A stretch of 64,000 nucleotides of DNA from Acinetobacter apis (lineage in GTDB: Bacteria > Pseudomonadota > Gammaproteobacteria > Pseudomonadales > Moraxellaceae). The stretch's first letter is position 1; every line of letters begins with the position of its first letter. The stretch spans positions 248,001-312,000 of the forward strand of contig NZ_FZLN01000001.1 in assembly GCF_900197575.1 (NCBI RefSeq). The letters run 5' to 3'. Below, piece by piece: positions 38,523-51,237 of this stretch. The notes below the pieces were generated by a model. It was given only the letters and a program-made list of their open reading frames with translations, had not been told where the DNA came from and ran no database searches. Made by a program: the position numbers and the translations under genes.

Positions 38523-38909
38523 ATGCCTGCTTTTTTAACACAAGACTGGTTTGCTAAGGTTGATCAATTAACATCTGAAGCTGGAGAGTTAAATTTAACG
38601 CCAGCATTACAGAACTTGGTCATCAATTTAATTGTTTCCGATTTTGCAGGAAGTGCAACAGAATTGTCGCTAGCAGGTGGGAAAATCCAAAAAGGTTTGG
38701 CAGATCACGCTAAAACCACGTTGAACATGGATTCACAAACGTTACGGAAAGTTTTTTTAGAGTTTGATATGACAGCAGCAATGCAAGCATTTATGACTGG
38801 AAAAATTAAAGTACAAGGCGATATGTCGCAGTTGATGACACTGCAAACAGCTAAGCCAAGCCGTGAACAAAAAGCATTATTTAAACAAATACTCGAACAT
38901 ACTGTTTAA
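38523..38909 (+). CDS. SCP2 sterol-binding domain protein
   Basis: A 128-residue single-domain SCP2-like protein; the C-terminal half (FDMTAAMQAFMTGKIKVQGDMSQLMTLQ) is typical of the fold, which binds lipids in a hydrophobic tunnel. Bacterial examples include UbiJ-like proteins and stand-alone lipid carriers. The role here is unknown. RBS GAGGA is 6 nt before the start, and a terminator follows at once. Confidence 0.85.
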   Translation: MPAFLTQDWFAKVDQLTSEAGELNLTPALQNLVINLIVSDFAGSATELSLAGGKIQKGLADHAKTTLNMDSQTLRKVFLEFDMTAAMQAFMTGKIKVQGDMSQLMTLQTAKPSREQKALFKQILEHTV

Positions 38910-38924
38910 TCTGCTGTTAAGCAT

Positions 38925-38952
38925 AAAAAAGCGAGCCTATATGCTCGCTTTT
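38925..38952 (+). terminator. Bidirectional terminator after the SCP2 gene
   Basis: AAAAAAGCGAGC / GCTCGCTTTTTT hairpin with a 6-nt loop, shared with the convergent transglycosylase gene. Confidence 0.93.
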
Positions 38953-38972
38953 TTATGTATGGCATCAAAGCA

Positions 38973-40109
38973 TTATACTTCGATTTCTTCAGGCTCAGCA
39001 TGGTTGATCTGAATATGTTCTAAGTAAGCGCGAATACGTGTGACATATTGCACAGCTTGCTTATATTTTGAGTTTGCACTTTGATTGCTCTTTAAATAGC
39101 TATACACGTTAATCCATTCATTTGGATTATTGCCTTGTGCTTGCACTTTACGCTGAATAGTTGAGAGTGCATTAGGCCCCATATTATAAGCGACTAGTGC
39201 ATACCAAGCTCGGTCAGGTAAAGCAATACCATCATATTGGCTCAGTAATGAGTCAAAATACTTTGCGCCACCTTCAATACTTTGAGATGGGTCATTTCGA
39301 TTGGTAACACCCATGGCTTTGGCTGTATTGTTAGTGAGCATCATTAAACCGCGCACACCTGTCGGTGAAATGGAATTTGGCTTTAAATATGATTCTTGAT
39401 AGCCCATCGCTGCCAAGACATGCCAATCTAAGTCATATTTTTCAGCTTCGCGCTGAAAACTGGCTTGATAAATTGGCATACGCAATTTCAAATTACGTTC
39501 AATTAAATCCCATGCTTCAGGTTCTACAATATTGTGATTATAGAATGATGCCAACTGATCAATTGAACCATCTTCTTTGGCTTTACAAGTAAATCCTGTT
39601 GCTGTTTGTGCAATAGGGTCTGTTGCATTGCTGACTGCGAGACTAATGGTACTGTCTAAACCATTTTGCTCAAGTGCATTCATATTGCCGCAAGTTGCAG
39701 AAAAAAAGCTTAAGTTCTTTTCTTCAATTGCTTCTAGAGGGGCATTGGTTAATGCCATGCTGGCTTTGCCATCTGCAACAAGTTGCAGTGCAATAGCGTT
39801 GTCTTTAACAATTTTAAAATCAAGTTCAACATTTAAACTCTTTGCATATTTACGCATCAAGTCATATCCAAAACCATGTAGGCTTTGTCCATTGTCAAAC
39901 ACAGTATTCGGACTTTTTACCGAAACAACAGTCAGTTTGTTGTTGTTAATAACCTCCGAATATTGGCTAATTTCTTTCTTTGCACTAATGGCATGCAAAG
40001 GCAAAACAGGAAGCATTGCAAGTCCAGTCACCGATAAACGAAAAGCCAAACTACTCGGTTTTAACTTAAGACGTAAATGCCTCGCCATTTTAGATATATT
40101 GCTGTGCAT
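38973..40109 (-). CDS. MltF-like lytic transglycosylase with shortened solute-binding domain
   Basis: A 378-residue envelope protein. A signal peptide (LAFRLSVTGLAMLPVLPLHA) is followed by an SBP_bac_3-like part (about residues 40-185). This is much shorter than the two-lobed domain of E. coli MltF (518 aa total). Then comes an SLT catalytic domain: AAMGYQESYLKPNSISPTGVRGLMML with the catalytic Glu, NTAKAMGV and ALVAYNMGPNALSTI. The binding domain in MltF senses muropeptides. ATG 40109 is chosen because GGAG lies 7 nt upstream; an ATG 33 nt further up lacks one. Confidence 0.88.
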   Translation of the reverse strand: MHSNISKMARHLRLKLKPSSLAFRLSVTGLAMLPVLPLHAISAKKEISQYSEVINNNKLTVVSVKSPNTVFDNGQSLHGFGYDLMRKYAKSLNVELDFKIVKDNAIALQLVADGKASMALTNAPLEAIEEKNLSFFSATCGNMNALEQNGLDSTISLAVSNATDPIAQTATGFTCKAKEDGSIDQLASFYNHNIVEPEAWDLIERNLKLRMPIYQASFQREAEKYDLDWHVLAAMGYQESYLKPNSISPTGVRGLMMLTNNTAKAMGVTNRNDPSQSIEGGAKYFDSLLSQYDGIALPDRAWYALVAYNMGPNALSTIQRKVQAQGNNPNEWINVYSYLKSNQSANSKYKQAVQYVTRIRAYLEHIQINHAEPEEIEV

Positions 40110-40819
40110 GTAATGACTCCGCGACAGAAAATAACTACCCAATAAAGCATGAAAAGCAGGTGCTTCTCGCTCACAGTAAGTTGCTAGTAATGTGTAGGGC
40201 AGTCGTGCGCCATGTTAAATGACGAGGGTTATGGGAGAACCTTTGATGGAAATGAACAGAGGTCTTCAGAAAACATAGATGAAAAAGTAATCAGTTAAAT
40301 TAAGATTAGGCATATTAAAGAGATCAATATTAAAAGTCAAACTTGATTTTTTTTAGGAATTGTGAGTTTTTGTTTTATATAAGGTGATGATTTCATTCAA
40401 TCTATTTAAATGAAAAGGCCAATATTGGGTTTATAATTCGTTACAAGTGATTGCATGAGCGAGTCGATACATTGGTGGGAACGCCTTATAAATCGGTGCA
40501 ATAGCATATTTTCATGATATGAAAGAAGTGATTGATAATGAGCTATTTTAATCATGCAGCGGCATGTGAAAAATTTAGAGGAAACAAGTATTTTTTTTGA
40601 CTTAAAAATTCTCATTTAAATTTTCGATGAGGTGCATTATTTAAAACTATTACTTATATTTTGTTTATATTATATCCATCCAAACATGAATTTTAATGCA
40701 GAATAGCGCTTTGTTTTGCAGGAAATTAAAATGAGGTTGATTATTTTCTATGCTGTTGATGCAGTTGAATAAGAAATAATTTGCAAAGTCTATGATTTGT
40801 TTATAGTATAGCGAGCATT
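40110..40819. other. 710-bp intergenic region before tRNA-Ser
   Basis: No credible gene; the only open frames are short and Cys/His-random. The right end contains a probable tRNA promoter: TTGCAA at 40781-40786 and TAGTAT (17 bp) or TATAGT (15 bp) just before the tRNA. The left end should hold the promoter of the MltF-like gene. Confidence 0.6.
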
Positions 40820-40909
40820 GGAAGCGTGGCAGAGCGGTTTAATGCACCGGTCTTGAAAACCGACGAGGGTTTACCCCCTCCGTGAGTTCGAATCTCACCG
40901 CTTCCGCCA
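40820..40909 (+). tRNA. tRNA-Ser (anticodon UGA)
   Basis: A 90-nt class II tRNA with encoded CCA. Acceptor GGAAGCG pairs with CGCTTCC, the anticodon loop CTTGAAA (UGA at 40854-40856) closes on a CCGGT/ACCG(G-like) stem, there is a long variable arm, and the T-arm has AGTTCGAATCT. It reads UCA, UCG and UCU codons by wobble. A single-gene unit with its own terminator. Confidence 0.95.
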
Positions 40910-40913
40910 AATT

Positions 40914-40951
40914 TGAAAAGCCCTTATAAATTTTTATAAGGGCTTTTTTTA
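40914..40951 (+). terminator. tRNA-Ser terminator
   Basis: AAGCCCTTATAAA / TATAAGGGCTT hairpin followed by seven T residues. Confidence 0.93.
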
Positions 40952-41045
40952 TGGCTATTTCAAGCAATCGCTAGAGGTTTTTGGTGGATGTAGATCAATC
41001 TTAGAATGCGTGCTGAATGTTGATGCTTTAAATCAATCGGATCAT

Positions 41046-41801
41046 TTAATCTTCAAGAATAATTCGCCCGTTTAATGGTTGGATTGGACGGTGATTATCT
41101 TGATTGGTAATTAATAATTTAAATGACTGTAGTTGTTGTTGTGAGATGGTCAGAGGATGTTTAAGAACAATCCAATTCACACCTTCAGAGCAAGGTGGGG
41201 TCGTTAATGAACCGGAGAAGCGATAGTATTCTAATTTTTTTGGCAGTAAGTTATTTAAATTAAGTGTGCGTGATAAATTTTTGTCATCATTTTCTTTAAA
41301 CGATAAATCAGCCCAAAATTTATTCCATTCGGTGTTCATGCTGCCAATGTTAAACATCACAGCAAGAACAGTCAGTTCACCTGCGGCATTTTCATTTACA
41401 AAATGTAATTCGAGCGGAAAACTTTTACCTTGGATCTGATTTTCACTTGGCGTATGAAAGTGAAATTGCTTTAAATAATATTTTTGTTGATCTACAACAA
41501 TAAAGTCACTGTGGTCATCTTTTTTGGTATTTACTTGTACTGTATGGCCATTAAAGACAATATCGTGCGGCGTTGCTTTGTAATCAATTTTTAAATTGTG
41601 TTTGATGGCGCTTTTGTATGGGTTAACAATATTAATCGGTGTTTGGTTTTTTCCTGTTTTACAGACTTTATAGTGTTCATCAAGTTCTGCCCAATGCTCA
41701 GGCGAGATTTCTTTGTCGTATCCCCAATGGATGACTTCAGCCGCTTGTGTAACGTTACTGATGCTAAATATAACTCCACACAATAATAATAAATATTTCA
41801 T
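41046..41801 (-). CDS. Periplasmic alpha-type carbonic anhydrase
   Basis: A 251-residue exported zinc enzyme that interconverts CO2 and bicarbonate. Signal peptide about residues 1-20. HWGY begins the mature domain, QTPINI is the family motif, and the zinc ligands are His-x-His in QFHFHTPSEN and the His in PLELHFV. A C-terminal SLTTPPCSEGVNWIVLK completes the active site. Alpha-class enzymes are found in the periplasm of only some Gram-negative bacteria, where they may keep CO2 in the cell or buffer pH. No transporter gene adjoins it. Confidence 0.93.
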   Translation of the reverse strand: MKYLLLLCGVIFSISNVTQAAEVIHWGYDKEISPEHWAELDEHYKVCKTGKNQTPINIVNPYKSAIKHNLKIDYKATPHDIVFNGHTVQVNTKKDDHSDFIVVDQQKYYLKQFHFHTPSENQIQGKSFPLELHFVNENAAGELTVLAVMFNIGSMNTEWNKFWADLSFKENDDKNLSRTLNLNNLLPKKLEYYRFSGSLTTPPCSEGVNWIVLKHPLTISQQQLQSFKLLITNQDNHRPIQPLNGRIILED

Positions 41802-42222
41802 TTCAAATCACTCGTTTGCTTGCATGTCAGACTATGTTCAATGACCAAACATCACTTCAAATTAAAATGTGGCGACAATGCTACCTTGATAGATCGACTC
41901 GCGTGAATTTTATTTTTGGTGTATTTGATTGTTCCAACTTTGCACTATATTTCTGAAGGTTTTCTTAGTTTGAGATGAAATCAATATGAAATTTGCAATT
42001 TTAGACAGCTTTTTAGTAATTAATTAAACAGATTGTCTATTCAGTAGTTTTGATGAAGAATATGGGTAATAGTGTGATTTATATTTTATTTATATTAATT
42101 TATTTGAATTGGTATACTTTAAAGTTTAATGGATAAAACATGGCAATAGACAATATGTCTATTATTGATTGGTTGGATTAATAGATTATTAAGAAAAACA
42201 TATTATTTGTTTTTATTGATAT
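41802..42222. other. 421-bp AT-rich spacer
   Basis: No gene or named motif seen. It holds the promoter of the carbonic anhydrase gene and ends at the pirin terminator. Repeated GTCTATT-like words near 42025 and 42150 may be chance. Confidence 0.5.
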
Positions 42223-42254
42223 AAAAAAAGAGTGGGTTATAAAACCCACACTTT
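42223..42254 (-). terminator. Pirin gene terminator
   Basis: On the minus strand GTGGGTT / AACCCAC with a 4-nt loop and a run of seven T residues, adjoining the stop codon. Confidence 0.85.
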
Positions 42255-42955
42255 TACGCTTTTGCTGGCAAATCAAACCAAATGATTTGAGTATCTTCAC
42301 TGGCGATCACCTGAGAGACATCTGAAAAAACAAATGCATCACCTGTTTTAACTATTGTTTCACCGATGGTAATTTGACCCTGAATAACATGGACATAATT
42401 AAGTCCGTGTAATGTTTTAACAGTCAACTCATGCCCTTTGGTTAAATAGGCAGTTTTGATTTCTGCATCTTGTCGAATGTGCATTTTTGCTGAAGATTGC
42501 TCGCCTGCAATTAAATGCCATGTGTTGGGTACATCTTTTGGATTGAGCTGGACTTGTTGATAGGTTGGATCCGCATTTCTAACATTTGGATGCAACCAAA
42601 TTTGTAATAAATGAACAGGGGTGTCATGATCATTTACTTCACTGTGTCTCACGCCTGAGCCTGCGCTCATCAACTGCCAATCACCTGCATGAATATAACC
42701 ATGGTTGCCCATGCTGTCTTTATGGGTCAATGTCCCCGATAAAACACAGGTTAAGATTTCCATATTGTCATGTGCATGCATACTAAAACCTGTGTGGGGT
42801 GACACAGTATCTTCATTAATAACACGTAATGCGCTTACACCCATAAAGCGAGGGTCTTGCCACTGACCAAAAGAAAAACTGTGGTAGGTATTTAACCAAT
42901 TGGCTTGTACATGGCCACGGTCTTCATGACGGTGTAAATACGTTGTATTACTCAT
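42254..42955 (-). CDS. Pirin-family protein (YhhW type)
   Basis: A 233-residue bicupin. The N-terminal cupin has the metal-binding FSMHAHDNMEILTCVLSG and GSGVRHSEVN; YHSFSFGQWQDPRFMG is a pirin hallmark. E. coli YhhW is a quercetin 2,3-dioxygenase in vitro, but the natural substrate is unknown. The upstream T-H-x-H-x-E arrangement keeps the iron site intact. It stands alone. Confidence 0.93.
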   Translation of the reverse strand: MSNTTYLHRHEDRGHVQANWLNTYHSFSFGQWQDPRFMGVSALRVINEDTVSPHTGFSMHAHDNMEILTCVLSGTLTHKDSMGNHGYIHAGDWQLMSAGSGVRHSEVNDHDTPVHLLQIWLHPNVRNADPTYQQVQLNPKDVPNTWHLIAGEQSSAKMHIRQDAEIKTAYLTKGHELTVKTLHGLNYVHVIQGQITIGETIVKTGDAFVFSDVSQVIASEDTQIIWFDLPAKA

Positions 42956-43079
42956 ATTAACCTCATATTTATTCGATTTACTCTGTCATCCATCATAGTC
43001 ATTTTATAGTATGGAGTAAGTATGCTGCTTGAAACACAATGTTCTGAATATATGACAATATAATTAGATGAGCACCAAC

Positions 43080-43117
43080 AAAAAGGCACTAAACTTTATG
43101 AATTAAATTTAGTGCCA
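43080..43117 (-). terminator. galM terminator
   Basis: GGCACTAAA / TTTAGTGCC with a 14-nt loop and five T residues on the minus strand. Confidence 0.85.
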
Positions 43118-43139
43118 AGCGATGATTTTGTTTGCTAAA

Positions 43140-44288
43140 TTATGGGTTAACACCAAATTTAAATACAGTCACACTGTGGTATGTATCACCTGGATTTAAA
43201 CGTGTAGATGGAAATTTAGGCTGGTTAGGGCTGTCAGGGTATTGCTGTGTTTCTAAAGCAATCGCATCTGCTTGACGGTAGAGGACACCTTCTGAGCCTA
43301 CAATATTACCTGGCAAATGATTTGCGGTATAGACCTGAATACTTGGTTCAGTGGTACTGACCTCAAGTGTTCTTTTTGATTTTGGATCAATGACTTTAGC
43401 TGCCAAGTTTAACTTATTTTTGCTTGGATTCAGTACCCAAGTTTGGTCATAACCAAAACCATAGCCAAGTTGTGTATTGTTATGTCGAATATCACGTGAA
43501 ATGGCTTTAGGTTGATTAAAATCAAAAGGCGTATCCTTTACTGATGCAATTTCGCCTGTAGGTAATGAGTTGGCATCAGTTGTCAAAATTTGATTTGCAT
43601 TGACTTGTAAAATATGGTCAAGCACGCCATAAGGGCTATTTTTAGCACCAGCTAAATTAAAGTAGCTATGATTGGTTAAGCTCACTACAGTGGGTTGATC
43701 TGTCATGGCTTTATACTCAATTTGAAATTCATTGTTGTCTGATAAACTATAAATGACTTCGACTTGTAATTGGCCTGGGAAGCCTTGATCACCATCTGGG
43801 CTCGTTAACTTTAAAGATGCTTTAACGGTTTCACCTTGCTGACTTAATGGTGTGACTTGCCATACTCGTTTGTCATAGCCTAGTCCTGCGCTATGTAGCG
43901 TATTTGGCCCATTATTTTTCTCAAGCTGATATGTTTTACCATCTAATGTAAATTTGCCTCCACCAATTCGATTGGCATATCGACCGATTAGGGCACCAAA
44001 ATGAAATCCTGCCTCAGTATCTGTGACTTCATAACCATGTAGATTGTCAAAACCCAATACAATATTGTCTTTCTTACCTTTTGCATCAGGAGTCAGGATT
44101 TGGGTAATGACACCACCATAGCTAATAAATGATACCGATACACCATGTTTGTTGGTCATTGTATATAGATCAACTTTTTGACCATTTTTAGTTGTGCCAT
44201 AGGGTTGGCTTGTGAGTGTAGCTGCGCTAGAAAGAGTAGAGAGCGTCAATCCGATAACTCCTATTATTAGTTTATGGCCTATTTTCAT
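43140..44288 (-). CDS. Aldose 1-epimerase, exported
   Basis: A 382-residue mutarotase with an N-terminal signal peptide (about residues 1-22), so it acts in the periplasm rather than the cytoplasm. The catalytic His is in [25 protein letters not shown] is conserved, and the catalytic Glu is in [15 protein letters not shown]. It interconverts alpha and beta anomers of glucose or galactose. In Acinetobacter this may feed the periplasmic PQQ-linked glucose dehydrogenase, which acts on one anomer; that link is inferred. GalM-type, but no gal genes are nearby. Confidence 0.93.
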   Translation of the reverse strand: MKIGHKLIIGVIGLTLSTLSSAATLTSQPYGTTKNGQKVDLYTMTNKHGVSVSFISYGGVITQILTPDAKGKKDNIVLGFDNLHGYEVTDTEAGFHFGALIGRYANRIGGGKFTLDGKTYQLEKNNGPNTLHSAGLGYDKRVWQVTPLSQQGETVKASLKLTSPDGDQGFPGQLQVEVIYSLSDNNEFQIEYKAMTDQPTVVSLTNHSYFNLAGAKNSPYGVLDHILQVNANQILTTDANSLPTGEIASVKDTPFDFNQPKAISRDIRHNNTQLGYGFGYDQTWVLNPSKNKLNLAAKVIDPKSKRTLEVSTTEPSIQVYTANHLPGNIVGSEGVLYRQADAIALETQQYPDSPNQPKFPSTRLNPGDTYHSVTVFKFGVNP

Positions 44289-44514
44289 TATTGATTCCTT
44301 TTTAAAAATTTAGGTGCTGTATGAGTCATTCATACATACGACCTAAAGTTGCGTCTTACATGACGACTTGAATGAAAAACTGACTGTGAATTGAGTCAGC
44401 ATGATAATATCTATAAAACTTTTTAAGTGTTTTAAGTAATTATATTTTTAACAGATTTTGAGCATAAATACAGGTGAAAACTGTAAATTAAATTATTTAT
44501 TTTTCGATTAATTA

Positions 44515-44541
44515 AAAAACAGAGCCTAAGCTCTGTTTTTG
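44515..44541 (-). terminator. purB terminator
   Basis: AAAACAGAGC / GCTCTGTTTT hairpin with a 4-nt loop and runs on both sides, 15 bp past the purB stop. Confidence 0.92.
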
Positions 44542-44555
44542 ATTCGATGGATAGA

Positions 44556-46729
<2,174 letters not shown>

Positions 46730-46745
46730 GCCTTTTATTCCTTGT

Positions 46746-47876
46746 TCATTGAATAAAGTCTGGCTTAGGTGCGTTCGTATGGTGAATGACACCACCGCCT
46801 AAGCATATTTCATCTTGGTAAAACACCACACTTTGACCTGGCGTTACAGCGCGCTGTTGCTGGTCAAACTCAACACGGATCATGTTGTTGTCTGCAATGA
46901 AAATGGTACAAGCTTGATCGGGTTGGCGATATCGGGTTTTTGCTGTGCAACGAAATCCTGTTGCTGGAATATGTTGCTCACCAGCAACCCAATCAATGGC
47001 TTCACTCCACAATACAGTGCTTTGCATTAATGGATGTTCATGTCCTTGACCGACCACAAGCCGGTTATTTGGGATATCTTTATATAATACAAACCATGCG
47101 CCTTCATCTGCATGTTTCATACCACCTAACCCAATTCCACCACGCTGCCCTAAAGTATAATACATTAGGCCATGATGCTCTCCGACCACTTGACCATCTT
47201 CAAGCACAATTTGTCCTGGCTGTGCAGGCAAATACTGTTTTAAGAAGTCATTAAAACGGCGCTCGCCAATAAAACAAATGCCTGTTGAATCTTTCTTTTT
47301 GGCTGTTGCCAATCCAAGTTCTTCTGCAATGCGGCGGACTTCGGGTTTTTCAAGTTCACCCACAGGGAATAAAGTACGGTTAATTTCTTTTCCATGCACG
47401 GCATGTAAAAAATAGCTTTGGTCTTTATTTTGATCTAAACCACGTAAAAGTGGTGCAAAAGCCTTGCCATCTGCATTGGTTTGGGTTTGACCACGCCGTG
47501 TATAGTGACCTGTTGCGATATAGTCTGCACCTAAAGTGATTGCATGATCTAGAAATGCTTTAAATTTAATTTCTTTATTGCATAAAATATCAGGGTTTGG
47601 CGTTCGACCAGCAGCATATTCTGCCAAGAAGTGTTCAAATACTCGATCCCAATATTCCATCGCAAAGTTGGCTGTATGCAGTGTAATGCCAAGTTTATCA
47701 GCCACAGCTTGCGCATCTGCAAGGTCTTCTAATGCAGTGCAATATTCAGTTCCATCATCTTCTTCCCAGTTTTTCATGAAAAGACCTTCAACTTGATATC
47801 CTTGTTGAAGTAATAAAGCGGCAGAAACAGATGAATCTACACCACCAGACATACCGACGATGACACGTTGTTGCAT
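46746..47876 (-). CDS. mnmA: tRNA-specific 2-thiouridylase
   Basis: A 376-residue PP-loop enzyme that thiolates U34 of tRNA-Glu, -Gln and -Lys. [20 protein letters not shown] contains the ATP PP-loop. FLVGHYTRR-like [19 protein letters not shown] and [15 protein letters not shown] (with the catalytic Cys) follow, and a C-terminal beta-barrel ends at [20 protein letters not shown] with the conserved final Cys. ATG 47876, 4 nt after the nudJ stop, is the start consistent with the family N-terminus; in-frame codons upstream lie inside nudJ. Confidence 0.96.
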   Translation of the reverse strand: MQQRVIVGMSGGVDSSVSAALLLQQGYQVEGLFMKNWEEDDGTEYCTALEDLADAQAVADKLGITLHTANFAMEYWDRVFEHFLAEYAAGRTPNPDILCNKEIKFKAFLDHAITLGADYIATGHYTRRGQTQTNADGKAFAPLLRGLDQNKDQSYFLHAVHGKEINRTLFPVGELEKPEVRRIAEELGLATAKKKDSTGICFIGERRFNDFLKQYLPAQPGQIVLEDGQVVGEHHGLMYYTLGQRGGIGLGGMKHADEGAWFVLYKDIPNNRLVVGQGHEHPLMQSTVLWSEAIDWVAGEQHIPATGFRCTAKTRYRQPDQACTIFIADNNMIRVEFDQQQRAVTPGQSVVFYQDEICLGGGVIHHTNAPKPDFIQ

Positions 47877-47880
47877 AGGA

Positions 47881-48375
47881 CTAAGCATCCAAGTTTGAAT
47901 TAGGTTGAGAAGAAATCGGGTGTTCGTAAAGATAAGACAAAGGCATCTTTTTGCCTGCCTCATGATCTTGAATGGCTTGATAGACGAGGGGACTACGCGC
48001 ACGAGCCGACAATAATAATTCTTCAGCGCTCATCCACACTGTACGAAGAATATCAGGGTCAAGTTCTGTATGTTGTGGCTCATCTGAGGTGAGATGTGCA
48101 AAAAAACAAAAGCGAATGTAAGTGCGGTCAGGTGCTGCAGGTGGGGTATATGTATAGATCCCAATCAGATGCTCAATTTCAACCAAATACCCTGTTTCTT
48201 CAAGGGTTTCGCGTTGAGCTGCAGCAATGATCGTCTCAGCATATTCGACATGACCTGCCGGTTGATTAAATACAGCATGCGTAACGCCGTCTGTATGTTC
48301 TTCAACAAAGAGATACTGCCCATTTTTTTGAATTACTGTTGCAACAGTAAGATGCGTTGTCCAGTCATTTGCCAT
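47881..48375 (-). CDS. nudJ: Nudix phosphatase NudJ
   Basis: A 164-residue Nudix hydrolase (E. coli NudJ 153). The Nudix box [22 protein letters not shown] is complete. Substrates in E. coli include nucleoside di/triphosphates and HMP-pyrophosphate. ATG 48375 starts [13 protein letters not shown], matching the family; a Met five codons upstream is possible. It is the first gene of the nudJ-mnmA-hflD-purB unit, which is conserved with E. coli, and is separated from mnmA by 4 bp. Confidence 0.93.
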   Translation of the reverse strand: MANDWTTHLTVATVIQKNGQYLFVEEHTDGVTHAVFNQPAGHVEYAETIIAAAQRETLEETGYLVEIEHLIGIYTYTPPAAPDRTYIRFCFFAHLTSDEPQHTELDPDILRTVWMSAEELLLSARARSPLVYQAIQDHEAGKKMPLSYLYEHPISSQPNSNLDA

Positions 48376-48447
48376 ACAAAAAAGCACCATGAACTAAAAG
48401 GCGTATTTTACGCAATTTAGTGTCATGATGCTATGCTTTACACGGAA

Positions 48448-49596
48448 TTAGAATAAATTACTAAAAAATTGCTTGATATGGTCAATCATACGCGAGAAGA
48501 AACCAGCTTCTTCAACTGCTTGTAATGCCACAACAGGTTTTTCTGAAATTACTTTACCATCTAGTGATGCAACAAGTTTACCAATCACTTGTCCTTTCTT
48601 TAATGGCGCATTAATTGAAGATGACAGCTGTAAGTTGGTTTTAATATCGCCAGCTTGACCTTTTGGCATGGTTACACTGAAATCTTCAGCTAAACCTGCA
48701 GGAACTTCATTTTCTGTACCGAACCATACTTTAACGTTTTGTAATGACTGATTGGCAGGTTTGACTTTGACGGTTTCATAATTGGCATAGCCCCATGCCA
48801 ATAGTGCACGAGTTTGATCTGCACGTGCATTTACGCTAGGTGCACCAAAAATGACAGTAATAAGGCGCATTGGCCCACGTTTACTTGATGTGGTTAAACA
48901 GTAGCCAGCTTCGTTGGTGTGACCTGTTTTCAAGCCATCAACTGTTGGGTCAGTGTAAAGTAACGGGTTACGGTTACCTTGTTTAATATTATTAAAGGTA
49001 AATTCTTTTTCAGAGTAAATTGGATAGTATTTTGCGCTATCACGAATAATATGCTCTGCCAAAAGCGCCATGTCTTTTGCAGTCGAATAATGTCCGTCAG
49101 CAGGTAAGCCTGTTGAGTTAATAAAATTGGTGTTGCTCATGCCAATTCGTTTGGCTTCTTGGTTCATCATATGCGCAAAGGTGCCTTCATTCCCTGCGAT
49201 ATGTTCTGCCATAGCTTTTGCAGAGTCATTGCCTGATTGAATAATGATCCCACGCAGCATTTGCATAACTGTGGCTGTACCATTGAGCGGAACAAACATA
49301 CATGATTCAGAACGGTTACCACGACACCATGAACTTTCATTCATACGGACGTTTTCGTTTTCTGTGATTTCGCCTTTAAGTAGTTTTTGTTCGACGATAT
49401 AACTTGTCATCATTTTCGTCATTGACGCAGGTGCAAGTTTTTCATTTTCGTTTTTTGAAGCTAAAACTTGTCCTGTTTGATAGTCCATCAGGACGTATGA
49501 TTTATTATCTAATTCAGGTGGCGAAGATAAGACAGTTGCTGCAAATGAAAATGAAGGTAAAAGTAAGAGCGCAGCAAAGGTACTTTTTCTGCTCAT
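48448..49596 (-). CDS. dacC: D-alanyl-D-alanine carboxypeptidase (PBP5/6 type)
   Basis: A 382-residue penicillin-binding protein that trims the terminal D-Ala of peptidoglycan pentapeptides in the periplasm. Signal peptide about 1-19. The SxxK motif is in APASMTKMM, SxN in IQSGNDSAKAM, and KTG in DGLKTGHTNEAGYC. A C-terminal beta-domain is followed by an amphipathic membrane-anchoring helix (FFSRMIDHIKQFFSNLF). Low-molecular-weight class C type 5; the symbol follows Acinetobacter usage and dacA would be equally defensible. Confidence 0.94.
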   Translation of the reverse strand: MSRKSTFAALLLLPSFSFAATVLSSPPELDNKSYVLMDYQTGQVLASKNENEKLAPASMTKMMTSYIVEQKLLKGEITENENVRMNESSWCRGNRSESCMFVPLNGTATVMQMLRGIIIQSGNDSAKAMAEHIAGNEGTFAHMMNQEAKRIGMSNTNFINSTGLPADGHYSTAKDMALLAEHIIRDSAKYYPIYSEKEFTFNNIKQGNRNPLLYTDPTVDGLKTGHTNEAGYCLTTSSKRGPMRLITVIFGAPSVNARADQTRALLAWGYANYETVKVKPANQSLQNVKVWFGTENEVPAGLAEDFSVTMPKGQAGDIKTNLQLSSSINAPLKKGQVIGKLVASLDGKVISEKPVVALQAVEEAGFFSRMIDHIKQFFSNLF

Positions 49597-49702
49597 TTAG
49601 GGTCATTCCAATGGTTAGAGTCATATAAATTGGGCATTGTAGGACAAAGCTGCCATGACTGCTATATGTCCTACCTGCTTATTCTGTCGATTATTGTAAA
49701 TA

Positions 49703-50125
49703 TTACGATGCTTTATTTAAGGTTGAGATTTCTTGGCAAATTTCTTTATTTTGTTGCTCTCCTGCATTTTTAGCATCTTGACGTGCTTGCTCTAAAAAGG
49801 GTTGGAAATCTTTTTGTTTTGCACGCATTTCTAGCGCATTAAGTGGCTTATGAATTCCAGGCATATTTTCTTTCACCAATTGTTCAAAGCCTGTACGGTA
49901 ATCAGGATTTTTCTTATAACCATAACTTGAACAAAGCTCTGACAGTACATAAATAGCAGCCAATTCTTCTTGTGTGACGCCACTTTGTTCAGGCGTTACA
50001 TCAATGTTGGTGGTGGCAGCATCTGCTTTATCTTCTTGTGCATGAGCACGGATGGCAGTTGTACTGATTAAAATACCAGTGAAAAGCGTTGCAAGTAAGG
50101 TTTTGTTTAAACGAGATTTAATCAT
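49703..50125 (-). CDS. Exported hypothetical protein
   Basis: A 140-residue protein with a signal peptide (LLATLFTGILISTTAIRAHA, cleavage about residue 29). The mature part is helical with two Cys residues (LSELCSSYGYKKNPDYR and KEICQEIS) that could form a disulphide. No family was recognised. ATG 50125 is used; a TTG three codons earlier is possible. There is no strong ribosome site for either. It diverges from surE. Confidence 0.7.
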   Translation of the reverse strand: MIKSRLNKTLLATLFTGILISTTAIRAHAQEDKADAATTNIDVTPEQSGVTQEELAAIYVLSELCSSYGYKKNPDYRTGFEQLVKENMPGIHKPLNALEMRAKQKDFQPFLEQARQDAKNAGEQQNKEICQEISTLNKAS

Positions 50126-50383
50126 AAAATTCAATATAGTAAAATTTTGCAGCAGATAACTGATGTTAACTAATTTTTTTTAGAATGAAAGGTTTAAACT
50201 GTATTAATGGTGTATAGACTTTTTGCAGATGATTGTATCGAGCTCCTTGATTTAAGCAACAAAAAGTCAACGTTATAAAAGGGTAATCGGCTTGCATTCC
50301 TTGTTAAGATCAAGCGAGAAAGAATAGATGTGGTCTATTTCAGGTTGATCCATAGCAATTTTTGTATAGGTTAGAGCAGATTT

Positions 50384-51166
50384 GTGAATATTTTAATTGC
50401 AAATGATGATGGTGTGTTCTCACCAGGTATTAAAGCATTGGCAGAGGCATTACAGCCTTTAGGGCGGGTGATTACTGTTGCGCCTGAGTCAGAAAGAAGC
50501 GGTTTTTCAAGCGCATTGACATTAGATAAACCTTTACGTCCTGTTGAAATTATGCCTGATGTATGGGCGGTCAATGGCACGCCTGCAGACTGTGTTTACT
50601 TGTCTATGAATGGCTTGTTTGATTTTGAGTTTGACTTGGTGGTCAGTGGAATCAATAGCGGTGCCAATTTAGGTGATGATGTTTTGTATTCAGGCACTGT
50701 GGGTGCTGCATTTGAAGGTCGTTTAATGAAGCAACCTGCAATTGCTGTTTCTTTGGTTGGTCAGCATGCCAGTGATTATCGTGTAATTGACAGTTATCGT
50801 GCAGCAGCACAATGGGTGCATGACTTTATTGCACATGGATTGCCAAGTTTGCCTGAACGCCATATTTTAAATATTAATATTCCTAAAACCGATGCGCCTT
50901 TGAAAGGTCCTGTGGTGACATATCAAGGGCAGCGTAAACAAGCAAAACCAATTTCAAGTCATGTTGACCCACGTGGTCACCATGTGTATTGGATTGGATT
51001 GGCCGGTGAAGCCATTTTAGAGCAGACCAATGAAAATGCCACAGTCATGTCTGACTTTAATGCGGTGAAAAATGGCTATGTGAGCATTACACCTATTCAA
51101 ATGGATGCAACCAATTATGATGTGTTGCAAACGTTAAAATACCAAATAGAAATGCAGCAGGCATAG
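50384..51166 (+). CDS. surE: 5'/3'-nucleotidase (survival protein SurE)
   Basis: A 260-residue metal-dependent phosphatase that dephosphorylates nucleoside monophosphates and short polyphosphates. [15 protein letters not shown] carries the metal-binding Asp pair, the Ser in [15 protein letters not shown] is conserved, and [25 protein letters not shown] is diagnostic. The start is GTG at 50384. In many gammaproteobacteria surE-pcm-nlpD-rpoS form a cluster; here nlpD follows but pcm and rpoS are absent. Confidence 0.96.
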   Translation: MNILIANDDGVFSPGIKALAEALQPLGRVITVAPESERSGFSSALTLDKPLRPVEIMPDVWAVNGTPADCVYLSMNGLFDFEFDLVVSGINSGANLGDDVLYSGTVGAAFEGRLMKQPAIAVSLVGQHASDYRVIDSYRAAAQWVHDFIAHGLPSLPERHILNINIPKTDAPLKGPVVTYQGQRKQAKPISSHVDPRGHHVYWIGLAGEAILEQTNENATVMSDFNAVKNGYVSITPIQMDATNYDVLQTLKYQIEMQQA

Positions 51167-51237
51167 CATCAAAAGTTGTTATCCATATGCTTTATGAAAA
51201 CAACAAAAATAATGTTTTTGAAAAAAGAGGAACATTC

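Noticed and set aside
40406..40615. 69-codon minus-strand frame in the spacer before tRNA-Ser
   Set aside because: No ribosome site or domain; composition fits chance in AT-rich DNA.
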